Shown: positions 6,922-16,091, numbered from the stretch's first letter. The stretch is 28,550 nucleotides of DNA from ZC4RG30 sp039800965 (GCA_039800965.1 JBDLPS010000010.1:1-28550); one strand, 5' to 3'. Notes: generated from the sequence alone by a model not told the origin. Numbers and translations are program-made.

Positions 6922-9159
6922 TCAGAACCGCCACGTATACCCGGCGCGCAGGCTGATTTCCGTCGAGGTCGAACGGAAGCGACCGTCCTTGTCCGCATCC
7001 TGGAATCCATGGTTGGCCACGATGAAATACTTCTGGCCGGCGCGGGGCACCCATACCAGACGACTCTGGAAGCCTGCCGTCTCGGACACGTTGTCGTATT
7101 GCATCAACGTGATCCAGCTCAACGTGGACGAAAAGACGATGTCGGCGGAAGCCGCCAGGACACGGGTGCTGAATGCACCACCCTCGAGCGCGATGTCATT
7201 GAAGCTGTAGGCGGCCTTCAGGCCGAGGTGACGCGACGGCCGCCAGGTGACATCGCCACCGAGGGACAGTCGCGTGCCGTCGTAGAAATCGCCCTTGCGA
7301 TAGGACAGGTGCCCGCTCCACTCGCGCTGGGAACCGGTTTCAAGGTCGAAGCCATAATCACTATAGGCATACCGCCCCACCGGCACCGCAACGCGACGAT
7401 GGACATCCTGGTAGATCGTGAAGGGCGTGGCGAGGTTTTCTTCGCTGCGCATGGCGACGACGCGCAGGATGTCACGCCCCCGGGTTTCGAGCTCCAGCGG
7501 CCGCAGCGCCACGACCTGCGTCTGCAGGGTGCCGTCCAGGCCCTCGATGCGCTCGGCATCGAGCCCCGTGTACCAGGATTGCACGCGGTCGGCATGGACG
7601 ATGCGCGTATAGCCGATATCCGCGGTGCTGCCACGGACACCGCGCCGGCTGACGAAGCCCAAGGCCGGCCTGAACTGCGCCCCGACTTCCTTGGTGCCCA
7701 GTCCGAACCGAAGGCCTTCGGCGTTGGGCATGCGCAGGCCTACGCCCCAGGCAGAGGTACCTCCGGCACCGGCACCCGGCGCCTGGGAATCCTGGAACCA
7801 GCCCTCCGCTTCGATGCTGCGGCCACCGGGCAGCTTCGTATCGAGGAACAGGAAATCCGCGCCGTAGAGCGAGGCGGAGCCGGCCGTTGCCGGATCACCG
7901 GAGGTGGCAATGAACCCGACGCTCGACTCGGCGAGTATGTCGGCCGAAACCCTCAGCACGCCGAGGTCCGCCGCCTGCACCGCAGCCCCGGTGGCGGGGC
8001 GGTACTCGCCCTGGCGGACGGCCAACGCGCCGACCCTGAATCGATCGACGCGACCACTGAGCTTGCCACCCAGCGTGATATCCACCGGCGTGCCGGCCGA
8101 TGACAGGCCGATGCGGCGCGAAAAGAAAGGACGCCCGCTTTCCTGGCTGGCACGCGTGGTCGAACGGTTGTTGGCCAGCACGCTGCCGCTGCCAATGCGG
8201 CCGAACTCGAACACATCCGCATCGTTGAGGAAGAAGTCACGCTTCTCCGGGAAAAACAGGCCGAAGCGCGTGAGGTTCACCTGCCGGTCGTCGAGTTCCG
8301 TCGCGGAGAAGTCCGTGTTCAAGGTCAGCGACGCATTCAGCGAAGGCGTCACGCGGTAGTAGGCGTCGAGCGAAGACTCCAGCACCGTCGCATGGGAATC
8401 GGCGCTGTAGTTCTTCAGATGGCGCAGACCGACCGAAGGAACGACATCAAGCCCGATGCCTTGGTCGACGCCCTTGATACCCCGGATCTCCCCGAGGACC
8501 GCAGGCCCCCAGGTGCGGTTGCGGGAGACCCACAGGTCCTCCTCGCCCTTGCGTCGGATCGCGCGCGAAACGTTGAAACCCCAGGCCTCGACGGAGGGAT
8601 CGAAGGGCAAGGTCTTGAACGGGATCGCGAGCTCGAGGCTCCAGCCATAGTCGGTGCGCTGCGCCTTGGCATCCCAGATCACCGTCCAGTCGGCGGTGAA
8701 TGCCGTGGGCCCCGTATACAGCATGTCGTTGCGCACGCTGTTGAGATTCACCTCGAAGCGGTAGCCCGTGCGCGATGAATCGAAGGGGTCGAGGATGATC
8801 GCAATGCGGTCGTCCTCGGCCAGACGGGAGCCCTGGCGCATGATGTTGGCGGCAATCGCGTCCCGCCCGCCGCCATCCCAGAAGCGCGCGGCGACGTACA
8901 GGGCGTCGGCGTCATAGGCAACGAGGATCTCGCTCTTCTCGGTCCCGGGCTCGCCCACATGCGGACGGATCTGGCGCAGGTCATCGATTTTCGCGGCAGT
9001 GGCCCACAGCGGCTCCTCCACCCGACCATCGATGACGGGCGGATGCTCCAGGCGCGGGATCGTCAGCACCTTGCGCACGTCGCCGGGATCGGCCGCGAAG
9101 ACGCCCGTCGACGGGACGAGCGCCACCAGCAGCGCCAGGCACGCCGCCATCCTGTTCAT
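6922..9159 (-). CDS. DUF5916 outer-membrane protein with CBM9-like N-terminal domain
   Basis: I start at ATG 9159 (745 residues), where a clear signal peptide (residues 1-22, ending VFA-A) begins; the open frame continues upstream but runs over the xseA 5' end. Residues about 35-215 resemble the carbohydrate-binding family 9-like domain that precedes DUF5916 (PPVIDGRVEEPLW; ALYVAARFWD; a GYRFEVN turn). The remainder is the DUF5916 region with the hallmark NTDFSATE and FFPEKRDFFL segments, then amphipathic strands. The last residues are GYTWRF with a terminal Phe, the usual signal for outer-membrane barrel insertion. The role of the family is unknown; transport or binding of a glycan-like substrate is a guess from the domain. 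The gene lies between guaB and xseA, which are direct divergent neighbours in enteric bacteria. Confidence 0.85.
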   Translation of the reverse strand: MNRMAACLALLVALVPSTGVFAADPGDVRKVLTIPRLEHPPVIDGRVEEPLWATAAKIDDLRQIRPHVGEPGTEKSEILVAYDADALYVAARFWDGGGRDAIAANIMRQGSRLAEDDRIAIILDPFDSSRTGYRFEVNLNSVRNDMLYTGPTAFTADWTVIWDAKAQRTDYGWSLELAIPFKTLPFDPSVEAWGFNVSRAIRRKGEEDLWVSRNRTWGPAVLGEIRGIKGVDQGIGLDVVPSVGLRHLKNYSADSHATVLESSLDAYYRVTPSLNASLTLNTDFSATELDDRQVNLTRFGLFFPEKRDFFLNDADVFEFGRIGSGSVLANNRSTTRASQESGRPFFSRRIGLSSAGTPVDITLGGKLSGRVDRFRVGALAVRQGEYRPATGAAVQAADLGVLRVSADILAESSVGFIATSGDPATAGSASLYGADFLFLDTKLPGGRSIEAEGWFQDSQAPGAGAGGTSAWGVGLRMPNAEGLRFGLGTKEVGAQFRPALGFVSRRGVRGSTADIGYTRIVHADRVQSWYTGLDAERIEGLDGTLQTQVVALRPLELETRGRDILRVVAMRSEENLATPFTIYQDVHRRVAVPVGRYAYSDYGFDLETGSQREWSGHLSYRKGDFYDGTRLSLGGDVTWRPSRHLGLKAAYSFNDIALEGGAFSTRVLAASADIVFSSTLSWITLMQYDNVSETAGFQSRLVWVPRAGQKYFIVANHGFQDADKDGRFRSTSTEISLRAGYTWRF

Positions 9160-9222
9160 GTTGTGCAATCTGTTTCCCCCACCCTCAGGACACGCTCTGC
9201 CGGCGTGTACTACCATCGCGCC
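9160..9222. promoter_or_regulatory. Divergent intergenic region between the DUF5916 gene and xseA
   Basis: These 63 bases must hold the 5' signals of both genes. No convincing -35/-10 pair is visible on either strand, and both Shine-Dalgarno sites are weak. A purine-rich GGGGGA (minus strand, around 9174-9180) lies too far from the DUF5916 ATG to be a good ribosome binding site. Confidence 0.25.
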
Positions 9223-10566
9223 GTGACAATCCCACGCCCAGCACGCGACGTCTACTCCGTCGGCCGCCTGAACCGCGAAGTGCGGCTGCTGCTCGAATCG
9301 GGGCTGCCCGCCATATGGGTGGAGGGAGAAATTTCCAATTTCAGCGCACCGGCCTCGGGCCACTGGTATTTCACCCTGAAGGATCGCGACGCCCAGATCC
9401 GGTGCGCGATGTTCCGCCAGCGGAATCTCGGCGTCGGGTTCCGCCCGAAGGACGGGCAACTGCTCCAGGTCCGCGGACGCGTCGGGCTTTACGAACCCCG
9501 TGGCGACTACCAACTGGTCGTCGAACAACTCGAGGATGCGGGGGAAGGCGCGTTGAAGCGGGAGTTCGAACGCCTCAAGGCGCGGCTCGCCGCCGAGGGG
9601 TTGTTCGACGACTTATCCAAGCGCCCCCTGCCGCGGATGCCGCGACGCATCGCCGTGATCACTTCGGCGACAGGCGCGGCCCTGCGCGACGTCCTGCACA
9701 TCCTGGCACGGCGCTTCCCGCCCGCGGCGATCCTGATCCACCCCGTTCCGGTGCAAGGCGCCGCGGCGGCACCTGCGATCATGGCTGCGCTCGACTACGC
9801 GTCCGACCGCGCGGAGTGCGATGTCGTGATCCTGGCTCGCGGCGGTGGCTCGCTCGAGGACCTGTGGTGCTTCAACGACGAGGGCGTGGCCCGAGCTATC
9901 CGGCGCTCGGCGCTGCCAGTCGTGACGGGCATCGGTCACGAGACGGATTTCACGATTGCCGATTTCGCCGCCGACCTGCGCGCGCCCACGCCGTCCGGCG
10001 CAGCCCAACTCGTCGTCCCTGACCGACTGGCGCTGGGGCAGCAACTGGGCGGACTGCTCGGCCGACTGCGCCTGGCCGTGCACCGACAGGTTTCTCATCG
10101 TGCCCAACATCAGGCGGCGCTTGCGCACCGCCTTCAGCAGACGCATCCGGGCACGCGGCTCGCGCAGCAGGCGCAGCGACTGGACGAGCTCGAACAGCGG
10201 CTCGCCACGACGACGAACCGTGACCTGTCGCTGCGGACGATCCACCTCGGGGCGCTGGCAACGAGGCTGGATGGTGCACAGCCTGGTCACCGGATCGCGC
10301 GATTCGGCGACAAAACCGCAAGCATGGAACAACGACTGCGGAGCGCCCTCGCCGCATCCCTTTCCAGGAGCCGACAACGCCTTGCGCTCGCGGCACGCGC
10401 CCTGTCTGCGGTCAGCCCGCTTGCCGTACTGGATCGCGGCTACGCAATCGCCACCACACCCTCCGGTGAAGCCATCCGCGATGCATCACGACTGGCGGCG
10501 GGCGACGAACTCCAGTTGCGCATGGCCAGAGGTTCCGTCGCCGTCATCGTCACTGGAAAAACATGA
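9223..10566 (+). CDS. xseA: Exodeoxyribonuclease VII large subunit
   Basis: The protein has 447 residues (E. coli about 456). With XseB it degrades single-stranded DNA to oligonucleotides during repair. The N-terminal OB fold carries WVEGEISNFSAPASGHWYF. The catalytic region carries RGGGSLEDLW and GHETDFTIADFAADLRAPTP, followed by a long coiled-coil region (about 270-385) and the C-terminal LDRGYAIATT segment. The start is GTG 9223, which leaves 11 residues before the conserved YSVGRLN block as in the family; GTG 9205 would add six residues and is the alternative. The stop codon overlaps the ATG of the M23 peptidase gene (ATGA), so the two are probably translated together. xseB is not in this window. 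Confidence 0.96.
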   Translation: MTIPRPARDVYSVGRLNREVRLLLESGLPAIWVEGEISNFSAPASGHWYFTLKDRDAQIRCAMFRQRNLGVGFRPKDGQLLQVRGRVGLYEPRGDYQLVVEQLEDAGEGALKREFERLKARLAAEGLFDDLSKRPLPRMPRRIAVITSATGAALRDVLHILARRFPPAAILIHPVPVQGAAAAPAIMAALDYASDRAECDVVILARGGGSLEDLWCFNDEGVARAIRRSALPVVTGIGHETDFTIADFAADLRAPTPSGAAQLVVPDRLALGQQLGGLLGRLRLAVHRQVSHRAQHQAALAHRLQQTHPGTRLAQQAQRLDELEQRLATTTNRDLSLRTIHLGALATRLDGAQPGHRIARFGDKTASMEQRLRSALAASLSRSRQRLALAARALSAVSPLAVLDRGYAIATTPSGEAIRDASRLAAGDELQLRMARGSVAVIVTGKT

Positions 10567-11396
10567 ACGCACCAGGATGGATCCGCTTGCCCGTGATGGC
10601 CGCCACGCTGGCCATGGTCCATGAAGCCCAAGCCGGCCTGCCTCGCCAGGAAGCCGTCCCCGGCGGCGTCGCACTGGTGGACGCAGGCGACGGCTCCCAT
10701 CCTGCGCCGTCGGTGATGTTCGGCACCCACAAGGTGCTGACGGTGACCGAACGCGGCCGCTGGATTGCCGTGCTGGGGCTCCCGCTTGCCACGAAACCCG
10801 GCACGGTTTCGGTGGAAATCCGCGATGCCGATGGCACCCACCACTCGCGCAAGCTCGTTGTGAAAGACAAGAAATACGTCGAACAGAGGCTCAACGTCGC
10901 GCCAAGCCAGGTGGATCTGTCACCCGAAGACCTCGCACGCGTGGACATCGAGCAAAAACGGATACGACAATCACTCGACAGCTTCAGCACAGCGACGCCG
11001 CAAACCTTCGGCCTGCTCGCACCGGTAAGCGGTCCGCGCTCGAGCTCCTATGGATTGCGCCGCGTCTTCAACGGCCAGCCGCGCTCACCGCATTCGGGCA
11101 TGGACATCGCCGCGGCGACGGGCACGCCGATCCTCTCGCCAGCCGATGGCGTGGTGCTCGATACCGGGGAGTTCTTCTTCAACGGGAACACCGTATTCGT
11201 GGACCACGGCGGCGGCTTCGTGACGATGTTCTGCCACCTTAGCGCGACGGGCGTAAAGCCCGGCGACGTGGTGAAAGCCGGGCAGGAACTGGGCAAAGTC
11301 GGTGCGACCGGCCGCGTCACCGGCCCGCACCTTCACTTCGGCGTGACGCTCAACGGCGCTTTGGTCGACCCAGCGCTTTTCCTGCCGCCGCCCTGA
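10563..11396 (+). CDS. Exported M23 family metallopeptidase (LytM-type)
   Basis: The protein has 277 residues. A signal peptide occupies 1-24 (cleavage near AQA-G). An N-terminal beta domain (about 30-105) is followed by a linker with YVEQRLNVAPSQVDLSPEDLAR, typical of this M23 subgroup. The LytM domain (about 150-277) keeps the full zinc site: H177 and D181 in HSGMD, and H256/H258 in PHLHFG, with H225 as a further conserved His. It should therefore be an active zinc endopeptidase cutting peptidoglycan cross-links or related peptides in the periplasm. The ATG lies inside the xseA stop (ATGA overlap). The last 47 bases overlap the 3' end of the convergent der gene. Confidence 0.93.
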   Translation: MNAPGWIRLPVMAATLAMVHEAQAGLPRQEAVPGGVALVDAGDGSHPAPSVMFGTHKVLTVTERGRWIAVLGLPLATKPGTVSVEIRDADGTHHSRKLVVKDKKYVEQRLNVAPSQVDLSPEDLARVDIEQKRIRQSLDSFSTATPQTFGLLAPVSGPRSSSYGLRRVFNGQPRSPHSGMDIAAATGTPILSPADGVVLDTGEFFFNGNTVFVDHGGGFVTMFCHLSATGVKPGDVVKAGQELGKVGATGRVTGPHLHFGVTLNGALVDPALFLPPP

Positions 11397-12948
11397 CGCG
11401 CGGCCCACGGGTGTTGTCCTTGCCGCTGCGGCTGCTGCCGGGCTTGACCTTGGCGGCATCGCGCACGGGCCGGACCTTCGGCGGCGAAGCCTTTCCGGCA
11501 CCACCCTTCTTCGCGGCAGCGGCCTTCGCGCTTTCCTGCTTGGACTTCGCGCGGCCACCGCTCTTGCCACGGGTCGTCGCACGATCCACTACGTCCGGGC
11601 GCGAAGTGGTCTTGCGCATGTCGCGACGCTTGTCGAAGGGGTTCGCGTCGGTGCGAAACTCCAGCACCACCGGATTCGCGAACAAGTCGAAGGCCTCGCG
11701 GAACACGTTCGACAGGTAACGGCGGTAGGCATCCGGCACGGCGAAGGTCTGGTTGCCATGCACGATGATGCGCGGCGGGTTCTTGCCGCCCTGGTGCGCA
11801 TAACGAAGCTTGATGCGACGCCCCTGCACCAGCGGTGGCTGGTGGGCCTCGATGGCCTTTTCCATCACCCGCGTGAGCTGGGGCGTCGGCATGGCGCGCA
11901 TCGAAGCGTCGTAGGCACGCACCGCGGCGCGCGAGAGCTCGCCCACGCCGGTACCGTGGCGCGCCGAGATGTAGTGCACCGGAGCGAAAGGCACGAAGTT
12001 GAGCCGCAGCGCAAGGTCGTTCTGGATCGTTTCGCGCTGGTCGGTGGCGATGCCATCCCACTTGTTGACCGCGATCAGCAGGGCGCGCCCGCGCTCGAAG
12101 GCGATGCCGAGAACGCTGGCGTCCTGCTCGGCGACTTCCGAATGCGCATCGAGCACCATCACGACGATGTGCGCCGCGGCGATCGCCTGCAGCGTCTTAG
12201 CGACACTCGCCTTCTCGACATCGTCGGCTACGCGCGAACGGCGCCGCACGCCGGCCGTATCGATGAGCGTGAAGCGACGCCCGTCGCGCTCGAAAGGCAC
12301 GAAGATGCTGTCGCGCGTCGTGCCCGGCAGGTCGGTCGCGATGACACGCTCCTCGCCTATGAAGCGATTCACGAGCGTGGACTTGCCCACGTTCGGACGA
12401 CCGATGATCGCGATGCGGATGGAATCGTCGTCCGGCGGCGCGGCATCCTCGTCCGGCTCCAGGCCGGCGAGCACCACGTCCATCAGGCTTTCGCAATTCG
12501 TGCCGTGGACCGCAGCGATCGCAAAGGGCTCGCCGCAACCCAGCCGGTGGAATTCCGCGCCGATCACGCCCGCGTCGCGACCCTCGGCCTTGTTGACGGC
12601 CAGCGTGACGGGCTTGCCCGAGCGCTTGAGCAAGCGCGCGACGAACATATCCTCGTTCGTCAGTCCGACGCGACCGTCTACGACGAGCACGAGGCGATCC
12701 GCCTCGGCGATCGCTCGCTCCGTCTGCTGGCGCATGAGCGCTTCGACGCCGGTGACGGTGTTCTCGACGACACCACCGGTGTCCACGGCGATGTAGGGCA
12801 CCGGGCCCAGCTTGCCGTAACCGTACTGGCGGTCACGGGTGACGCCCGGCACGTCGGCGACGATCGCGTCGCGCGTGCCTGTCAGCGTGTTGAACAGCGT
12901 CGACTTGCCGACATTCGGCCTTCCGACCAGTGCGACGATCGGCAGCAT
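11350..12948 (-). CDS. der: Ribosome-assembly GTPase Der (EngA) with a long basic tail
   Basis: The protein has 532 residues against about 490 in E. coli. It is the double GTPase needed for 50S subunit maturation. The first G domain shows GRPNVGKST (9-17), DTGG (56-59) and NKAE (119-122). The second shows GRPNVGKST (183-191), DTAG (230-233) and NKWD (295-298). A KH-like domain follows to about 435. Residues 437-532 are a low-complexity tail rich in Lys, Arg, Ala and Gly, likely disordered and RNA-binding. The start is ATG 12948, the conserved N-terminus (LPIVALVGRPNVG), 7 bases after the bamB stop. The tail's last 15 codons overlap the M23 peptidase gene on the other strand. Confidence 0.97.
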   Translation of the reverse strand: MLPIVALVGRPNVGKSTLFNTLTGTRDAIVADVPGVTRDRQYGYGKLGPVPYIAVDTGGVVENTVTGVEALMRQQTERAIAEADRLVLVVDGRVGLTNEDMFVARLLKRSGKPVTLAVNKAEGRDAGVIGAEFHRLGCGEPFAIAAVHGTNCESLMDVVLAGLEPDEDAAPPDDDSIRIAIIGRPNVGKSTLVNRFIGEERVIATDLPGTTRDSIFVPFERDGRRFTLIDTAGVRRRSRVADDVEKASVAKTLQAIAAAHIVVMVLDAHSEVAEQDASVLGIAFERGRALLIAVNKWDGIATDQRETIQNDLALRLNFVPFAPVHYISARHGTGVGELSRAAVRAYDASMRAMPTPQLTRVMEKAIEAHQPPLVQGRRIKLRYAHQGGKNPPRIIVHGNQTFAVPDAYRRYLSNVFREAFDLFANPVVLEFRTDANPFDKRRDMRKTTSRPDVVDRATTRGKSGGRAKSKQESAKAAAAKKGGAGKASPPKVRPVRDAAKVKPGSSRSGKDNTRGPRVRAAAGKALGRPKRR

Positions 12949-12955
12949 GGCAGGA

Positions 12956-14104
12956 TCAGCGACGCCGCGGACCAGCGACGCGGTAGGCCGTGACGTGGCC
13001 CTTGTCGTTGATGAACAGCGCCAGGTCGCCGACGACGCGCGGCGGATTCGAGACCGCCAGACCGCCACTCTTCACGCGCGCGCTCGGTGCACCGGTCTTC
13101 GCATCGAAGAAATGCACATAGCCTTTGAAGTCCGCCACGGCCACCTGGCCACCGATCACCACAGGTGCCGAAAGGCGACGGTTCTTGAGCTTGTCCGAGC
13201 GCCAGAGCTCCACGCCGGTGCGCCGGCCGATCTTCACCAGCTGACCATCCGAGGCGGAGACGTAAACGCCATCTTCGTCGGTGGCGAGGCCACGGTAGCT
13301 GGAGAGGTCGCGCGACCACCAGACCTGGCCACTGTCCCGTGCGAGGCGCGCGACCTTGCCCTGGAACGTTACGGCATACAGATCATCATCCACGACGCTG
13401 ATGCCTGAATCGATGTCGATCAGGCGTTCGAGTTCCGATCGGCCACTGGGAGGCGCCACCGCAACGTCCCAGGCGGTCTGGCCATCGCGCAGGCCGATCG
13501 ACATGACCCTACCGTTGTCGAACCCGCTGATCGCGAAGTCGCCGGCAATGACCGGCATCGCGGATCCGCGCAGAGACAGACGCGGAACGTTTTGTTCGGC
13601 GGCCCACAGCTGCCGACCATTGGCGGTGGACAACGCGACGAGACGTCCGTCGACGGCACGCAACAACACGACACCCGCGCCGATGGCGGGCGCCGAGAGC
13701 AATTCGCTGTTGAGACGGGTCTTCCAGCGCAACGCGCCCGTCGCCTGATCCAGTGCCACGATGTCGCCGTAGGTCGCGCCCACGACCACGAGTCCATCGC
13801 CTGCGCCCGGACCGCCCGCGATCTTCACGTGCGTCCTGGCACGCCACAGCTTCCTGCCATTGGCCAGCGCGAAAGCCGTCACGTCACCATCATGGCCGGC
13901 GACGAACACCCGGCCACCGTCGCTCGACACACCGAGACCCAGACGCAGGTTCGGCGCCGCGCCGCCGGCATTGGCCGACCAGACCTTCTCGACGCGAACC
14001 GTCTCGCGGATCTTGACGAGGGAGGCCGGCGGATCAGCCTTGTCGTTGGAAGCGCAACCCGCAAGAAGGGCCAGCGCAGCGCAGAGTCCGGCCAAGCGCC
14101 TCAC
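12956..14104 (-). CDS. bamB: Outer-membrane assembly lipoprotein BamB
   Basis: The protein has 382 residues, typical length. It is the beta-propeller lipoprotein of the BAM complex that helps BamA fold outer-membrane barrels. A lipoprotein signal ends in LLAGC with the lipidated Cys at 17; the next residues (ASN) contain no Asp at +2, consistent with outer-membrane sorting. The rest shows PQQ-like propeller repeats (for example TGALRWKT, NGRQLWA, SGQVWWS, TGVELWR). The start is GTG 14104, whose bases overlap the yfgM stop in GTGA, implying coupled translation. der follows 7 bases after its stop. The yfgM-bamB-der order is the conserved gammaproteobacterial one. Confidence 0.96.
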   Translation of the reverse strand: MRRLAGLCAALALLAGCASNDKADPPASLVKIRETVRVEKVWSANAGGAAPNLRLGLGVSSDGGRVFVAGHDGDVTAFALANGRKLWRARTHVKIAGGPGAGDGLVVVGATYGDIVALDQATGALRWKTRLNSELLSAPAIGAGVVLLRAVDGRLVALSTANGRQLWAAEQNVPRLSLRGSAMPVIAGDFAISGFDNGRVMSIGLRDGQTAWDVAVAPPSGRSELERLIDIDSGISVVDDDLYAVTFQGKVARLARDSGQVWWSRDLSSYRGLATDEDGVYVSASDGQLVKIGRRTGVELWRSDKLKNRRLSAPVVIGGQVAVADFKGYVHFFDAKTGAPSARVKSGGLAVSNPPRVVGDLALFINDKGHVTAYRVAGPRRR

Positions 14105-14742
14105 TGGGCACCTTTCAGGTCGTTGATCTTGAGATCCAGAAGATCGCCATCGTTTCCGGACGGGGGCGACGGACCGCGGGCAGCCTTCGCGGCCTCGTAC
14201 TCGCGCAGCGCGCCGGCCGCGTCACCCTTGGACTGCAGCACATCGCCGCGCACTTCGGCGACCAGCGCCGAGAAAGCACCGGCCTCCCCCGTGCCGAGCG
14301 TCTTCAGCGCGTCATCGGGCTTGCCCTGTGCGACCTGCACGCGTGCGAGGCGCAACTTCGCGACGGTGCGCAACTGGGCGTCCCTGCCGCCGTCCGCAAC
14401 CTCGCGGAGCAGGATCGCCGCCTTGTCGAGCTCGTTGCGCACCACGTGGATGCGCGCGGCCTCGAGGGCTGCGGAAGTATCGTAGGCCGAACCAGCGTGC
14501 TCCTTGCGGAACTTCTCGAGGTCGCCCAGCGCCTTGCCGAGGTCGGCCGTGTCCAGACCGGCCAACATCTTTTCGTATTCCGCGCTGGCCGCGAGTTGTT
14601 GTGCTTCCGTGTGCGACTGCCACCAGCGCCAACCGGTCAGTGCCAGCACGCCGACCAGCGCACCGGCCACGATCGCGAGGCCGTTCTCGCGGAACCATGC
14701 CTTCAGGGTTTCCCACTGTTCGCCGTCTTCGAGCAGATCCAC
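14101..14742 (-). CDS. yfgM: YfgM-like inner-membrane TPR protein
   Basis: The protein has 213 residues. It has a short cytosolic N-terminus (EQWETLKAWFRENG), one membrane helix at about 21-41, and a periplasmic tetratricopeptide-like region (DUF2133 type) to about 190. YfgM is known as an ancillary partner of the SecYEG translocon and of periplasmic chaperones. The start is GTG 14742, with AAAGGA about nine bases upstream in the 18 bases after hisS; no ATG is available. The stop overlaps the GTG of bamB. The C-terminus after about 190 (GPSPPSGNDGD) is likely flexible. Confidence 0.93.
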   Translation of the reverse strand: MDLLEDGEQWETLKAWFRENGLAIVAGALVGVLALTGWRWWQSHTEAQQLAASAEYEKMLAGLDTADLGKALGDLEKFRKEHAGSAYDTSAALEAARIHVVRNELDKAAILLREVADGGRDAQLRTVAKLRLARVQVAQGKPDDALKTLGTGEAGAFSALVAEVRGDVLQSKGDAAGALREYEAAKAARGPSPPSGNDGDLLDLKINDLKGAQ

Positions 14743-14761
14743 GTTGATGCGTCCTTTGAGG

Positions 14762-16066
14762 TCAGGCTGCGTTGGAGGAAGCGGCCAGCTCGACGAGCAG
14801 GGCCGGGATGCGGGCCGCGAGGTCCTCGAGCGCGCACTCGCTCTGACCGGCCTCGAGCCGCAAAGGTTTCAGGGCGGCAACGCCGCGCTCCAGTTCACCG
14901 TCGCCCAGCACGAGCGCCAGCAGCGCACCGGACTTGTCGGCCCGGGCGAACTGTTTCTTGAAATTGCCGCCACCCAGGTTGAGGTGCAACCGTACCCCGG
15001 GCAGTTCGTCGCGCAGGCGCTCCACGATTCCCAGCGCCGCGCGCTGCGCCCGGTCACCGGCCGTCACGACGTAGACCTCGGCTTCGGCGACGGCCGGCAC
15101 GGCCTCGAGCTGCGACAGGAGCTCGACGACACGTTCGACGCCCATGGCGAAACCGATCGCCGGCGTCGCCTCGCCACCGAGCTGCGTAATGAGCCCGTCG
15201 TACCTCCCGCCGGAGCAGATCGCGTCCTGCGCCCCGAGCGCATCGGTCACCCACTCGAATACGGTCCGCGAGTAGTAATCGAGGCCGCGCACCAGGCGCG
15301 GATCGATCACGTAATCGATCCCCGATGCCGTGAGCATGCCGCAGAGCGCATCGAAATGGTCGCGCGACTCCGGATCCAGATGATCGGTGAGGAGCGGCGC
15401 GCCGGACACGACCGCCTGCATGTCGGGATTCTTGCTGTCGAGGATGCGCAGCGGGTTGCCCTCGAGCCGGCGACGGCTGTCCGCGTCCAGGACGGACTCG
15501 TGCTGCCGGAAGTAGGCCACGAGCTTGTCGCGATAGACCCGCCGCGATTCGCTTGTGCCAAGCGAGTTGAGCTTGAGCTTGACCCGCGTGATGCCCAACT
15601 GCTTCCAGAGTCGCGCCGTCATCGCGATGAGTTCGGCATCGATGTCCGGGCCCGCGAAGCCGAGCGCCTCGACGTCGATCTGGTGGAACTGCCGGTAGCG
15701 GCCCTTCTGGGGACGCTCGTGGCGGAACATCGGACCGGCGGTCCAGAGCTTCAGGCGAGCACCGCGCAGCATGCCGTTGGTGATCGCCGCGCGCACCACG
15801 CCCGCCGTGCCTTCAGGCCGGAGCGTCAGGCTGTCGCCACCGGAATCCGTGAAGGTGTACATCTCCTTCTCGACGATATCGGTGAACTCGCCGATCGCAC
15901 GCTTGAAAAGCGCCGTGTGCTCGACGATCGGCACGCGCATTTCCTCGAAGCCATAGGCGGCGAACAACTCGCGCGTCACGCGTTCGAGCTTCTGCCAGCC
16001 GGGGATCTGCGCCGGCAGCACATCGTTCATGCCGCGCACGGCCTGCACAAGGAAACTCTTTTCCAC
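14762..16066 (-). CDS. hisS: Histidyl-tRNA synthetase
   Basis: The protein has 434 residues, normal class II length. It charges tRNA-His in the cytosol. The N-terminus RGMNDVLP is the family signature. Motif 2 (FRHERPQKGRYRQF) is at 114-127, the histidine-binding loop LVRGLDYYSRTVFEW at 258-272, and motif 3 (AIGFAMGVERV) around 303-313. A C-terminal anticodon-binding domain covers about 330-425. The start is GTG 16066 in a weak Shine-Dalgarno context. It lies 25 bases after the rodZ-like gene; in E. coli and relatives ispG sits in this place but is absent here. yfgM follows after 18 bases. Confidence 0.98.
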   Translation of the reverse strand: MEKSFLVQAVRGMNDVLPAQIPGWQKLERVTRELFAAYGFEEMRVPIVEHTALFKRAIGEFTDIVEKEMYTFTDSGGDSLTLRPEGTAGVVRAAITNGMLRGARLKLWTAGPMFRHERPQKGRYRQFHQIDVEALGFAGPDIDAELIAMTARLWKQLGITRVKLKLNSLGTSESRRVYRDKLVAYFRQHESVLDADSRRRLEGNPLRILDSKNPDMQAVVSGAPLLTDHLDPESRDHFDALCGMLTASGIDYVIDPRLVRGLDYYSRTVFEWVTDALGAQDAICSGGRYDGLITQLGGEATPAIGFAMGVERVVELLSQLEAVPAVAEAEVYVVTAGDRAQRAALGIVERLRDELPGVRLHLNLGGGNFKKQFARADKSGALLALVLGDGELERGVAALKPLRLEAGQSECALEDLAARIPALLVELAASSNAA

Positions 16067-16091
16067 GCTTTACCCGTTCAACAGGACCGGT

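Noticed and set aside
5381..7210. 609-codon open frame on the + strand opposite guaB
   Set aside because: It mirrors guaB codon for codon in a GC-rich genome, has His/Arg/Asp-rich low-quality composition and no recognisable domain. A shadow frame.
11758..12993. 411-codon + strand frame opposite der
   Set aside because: Shadow of der; Arg/His-rich without motifs.
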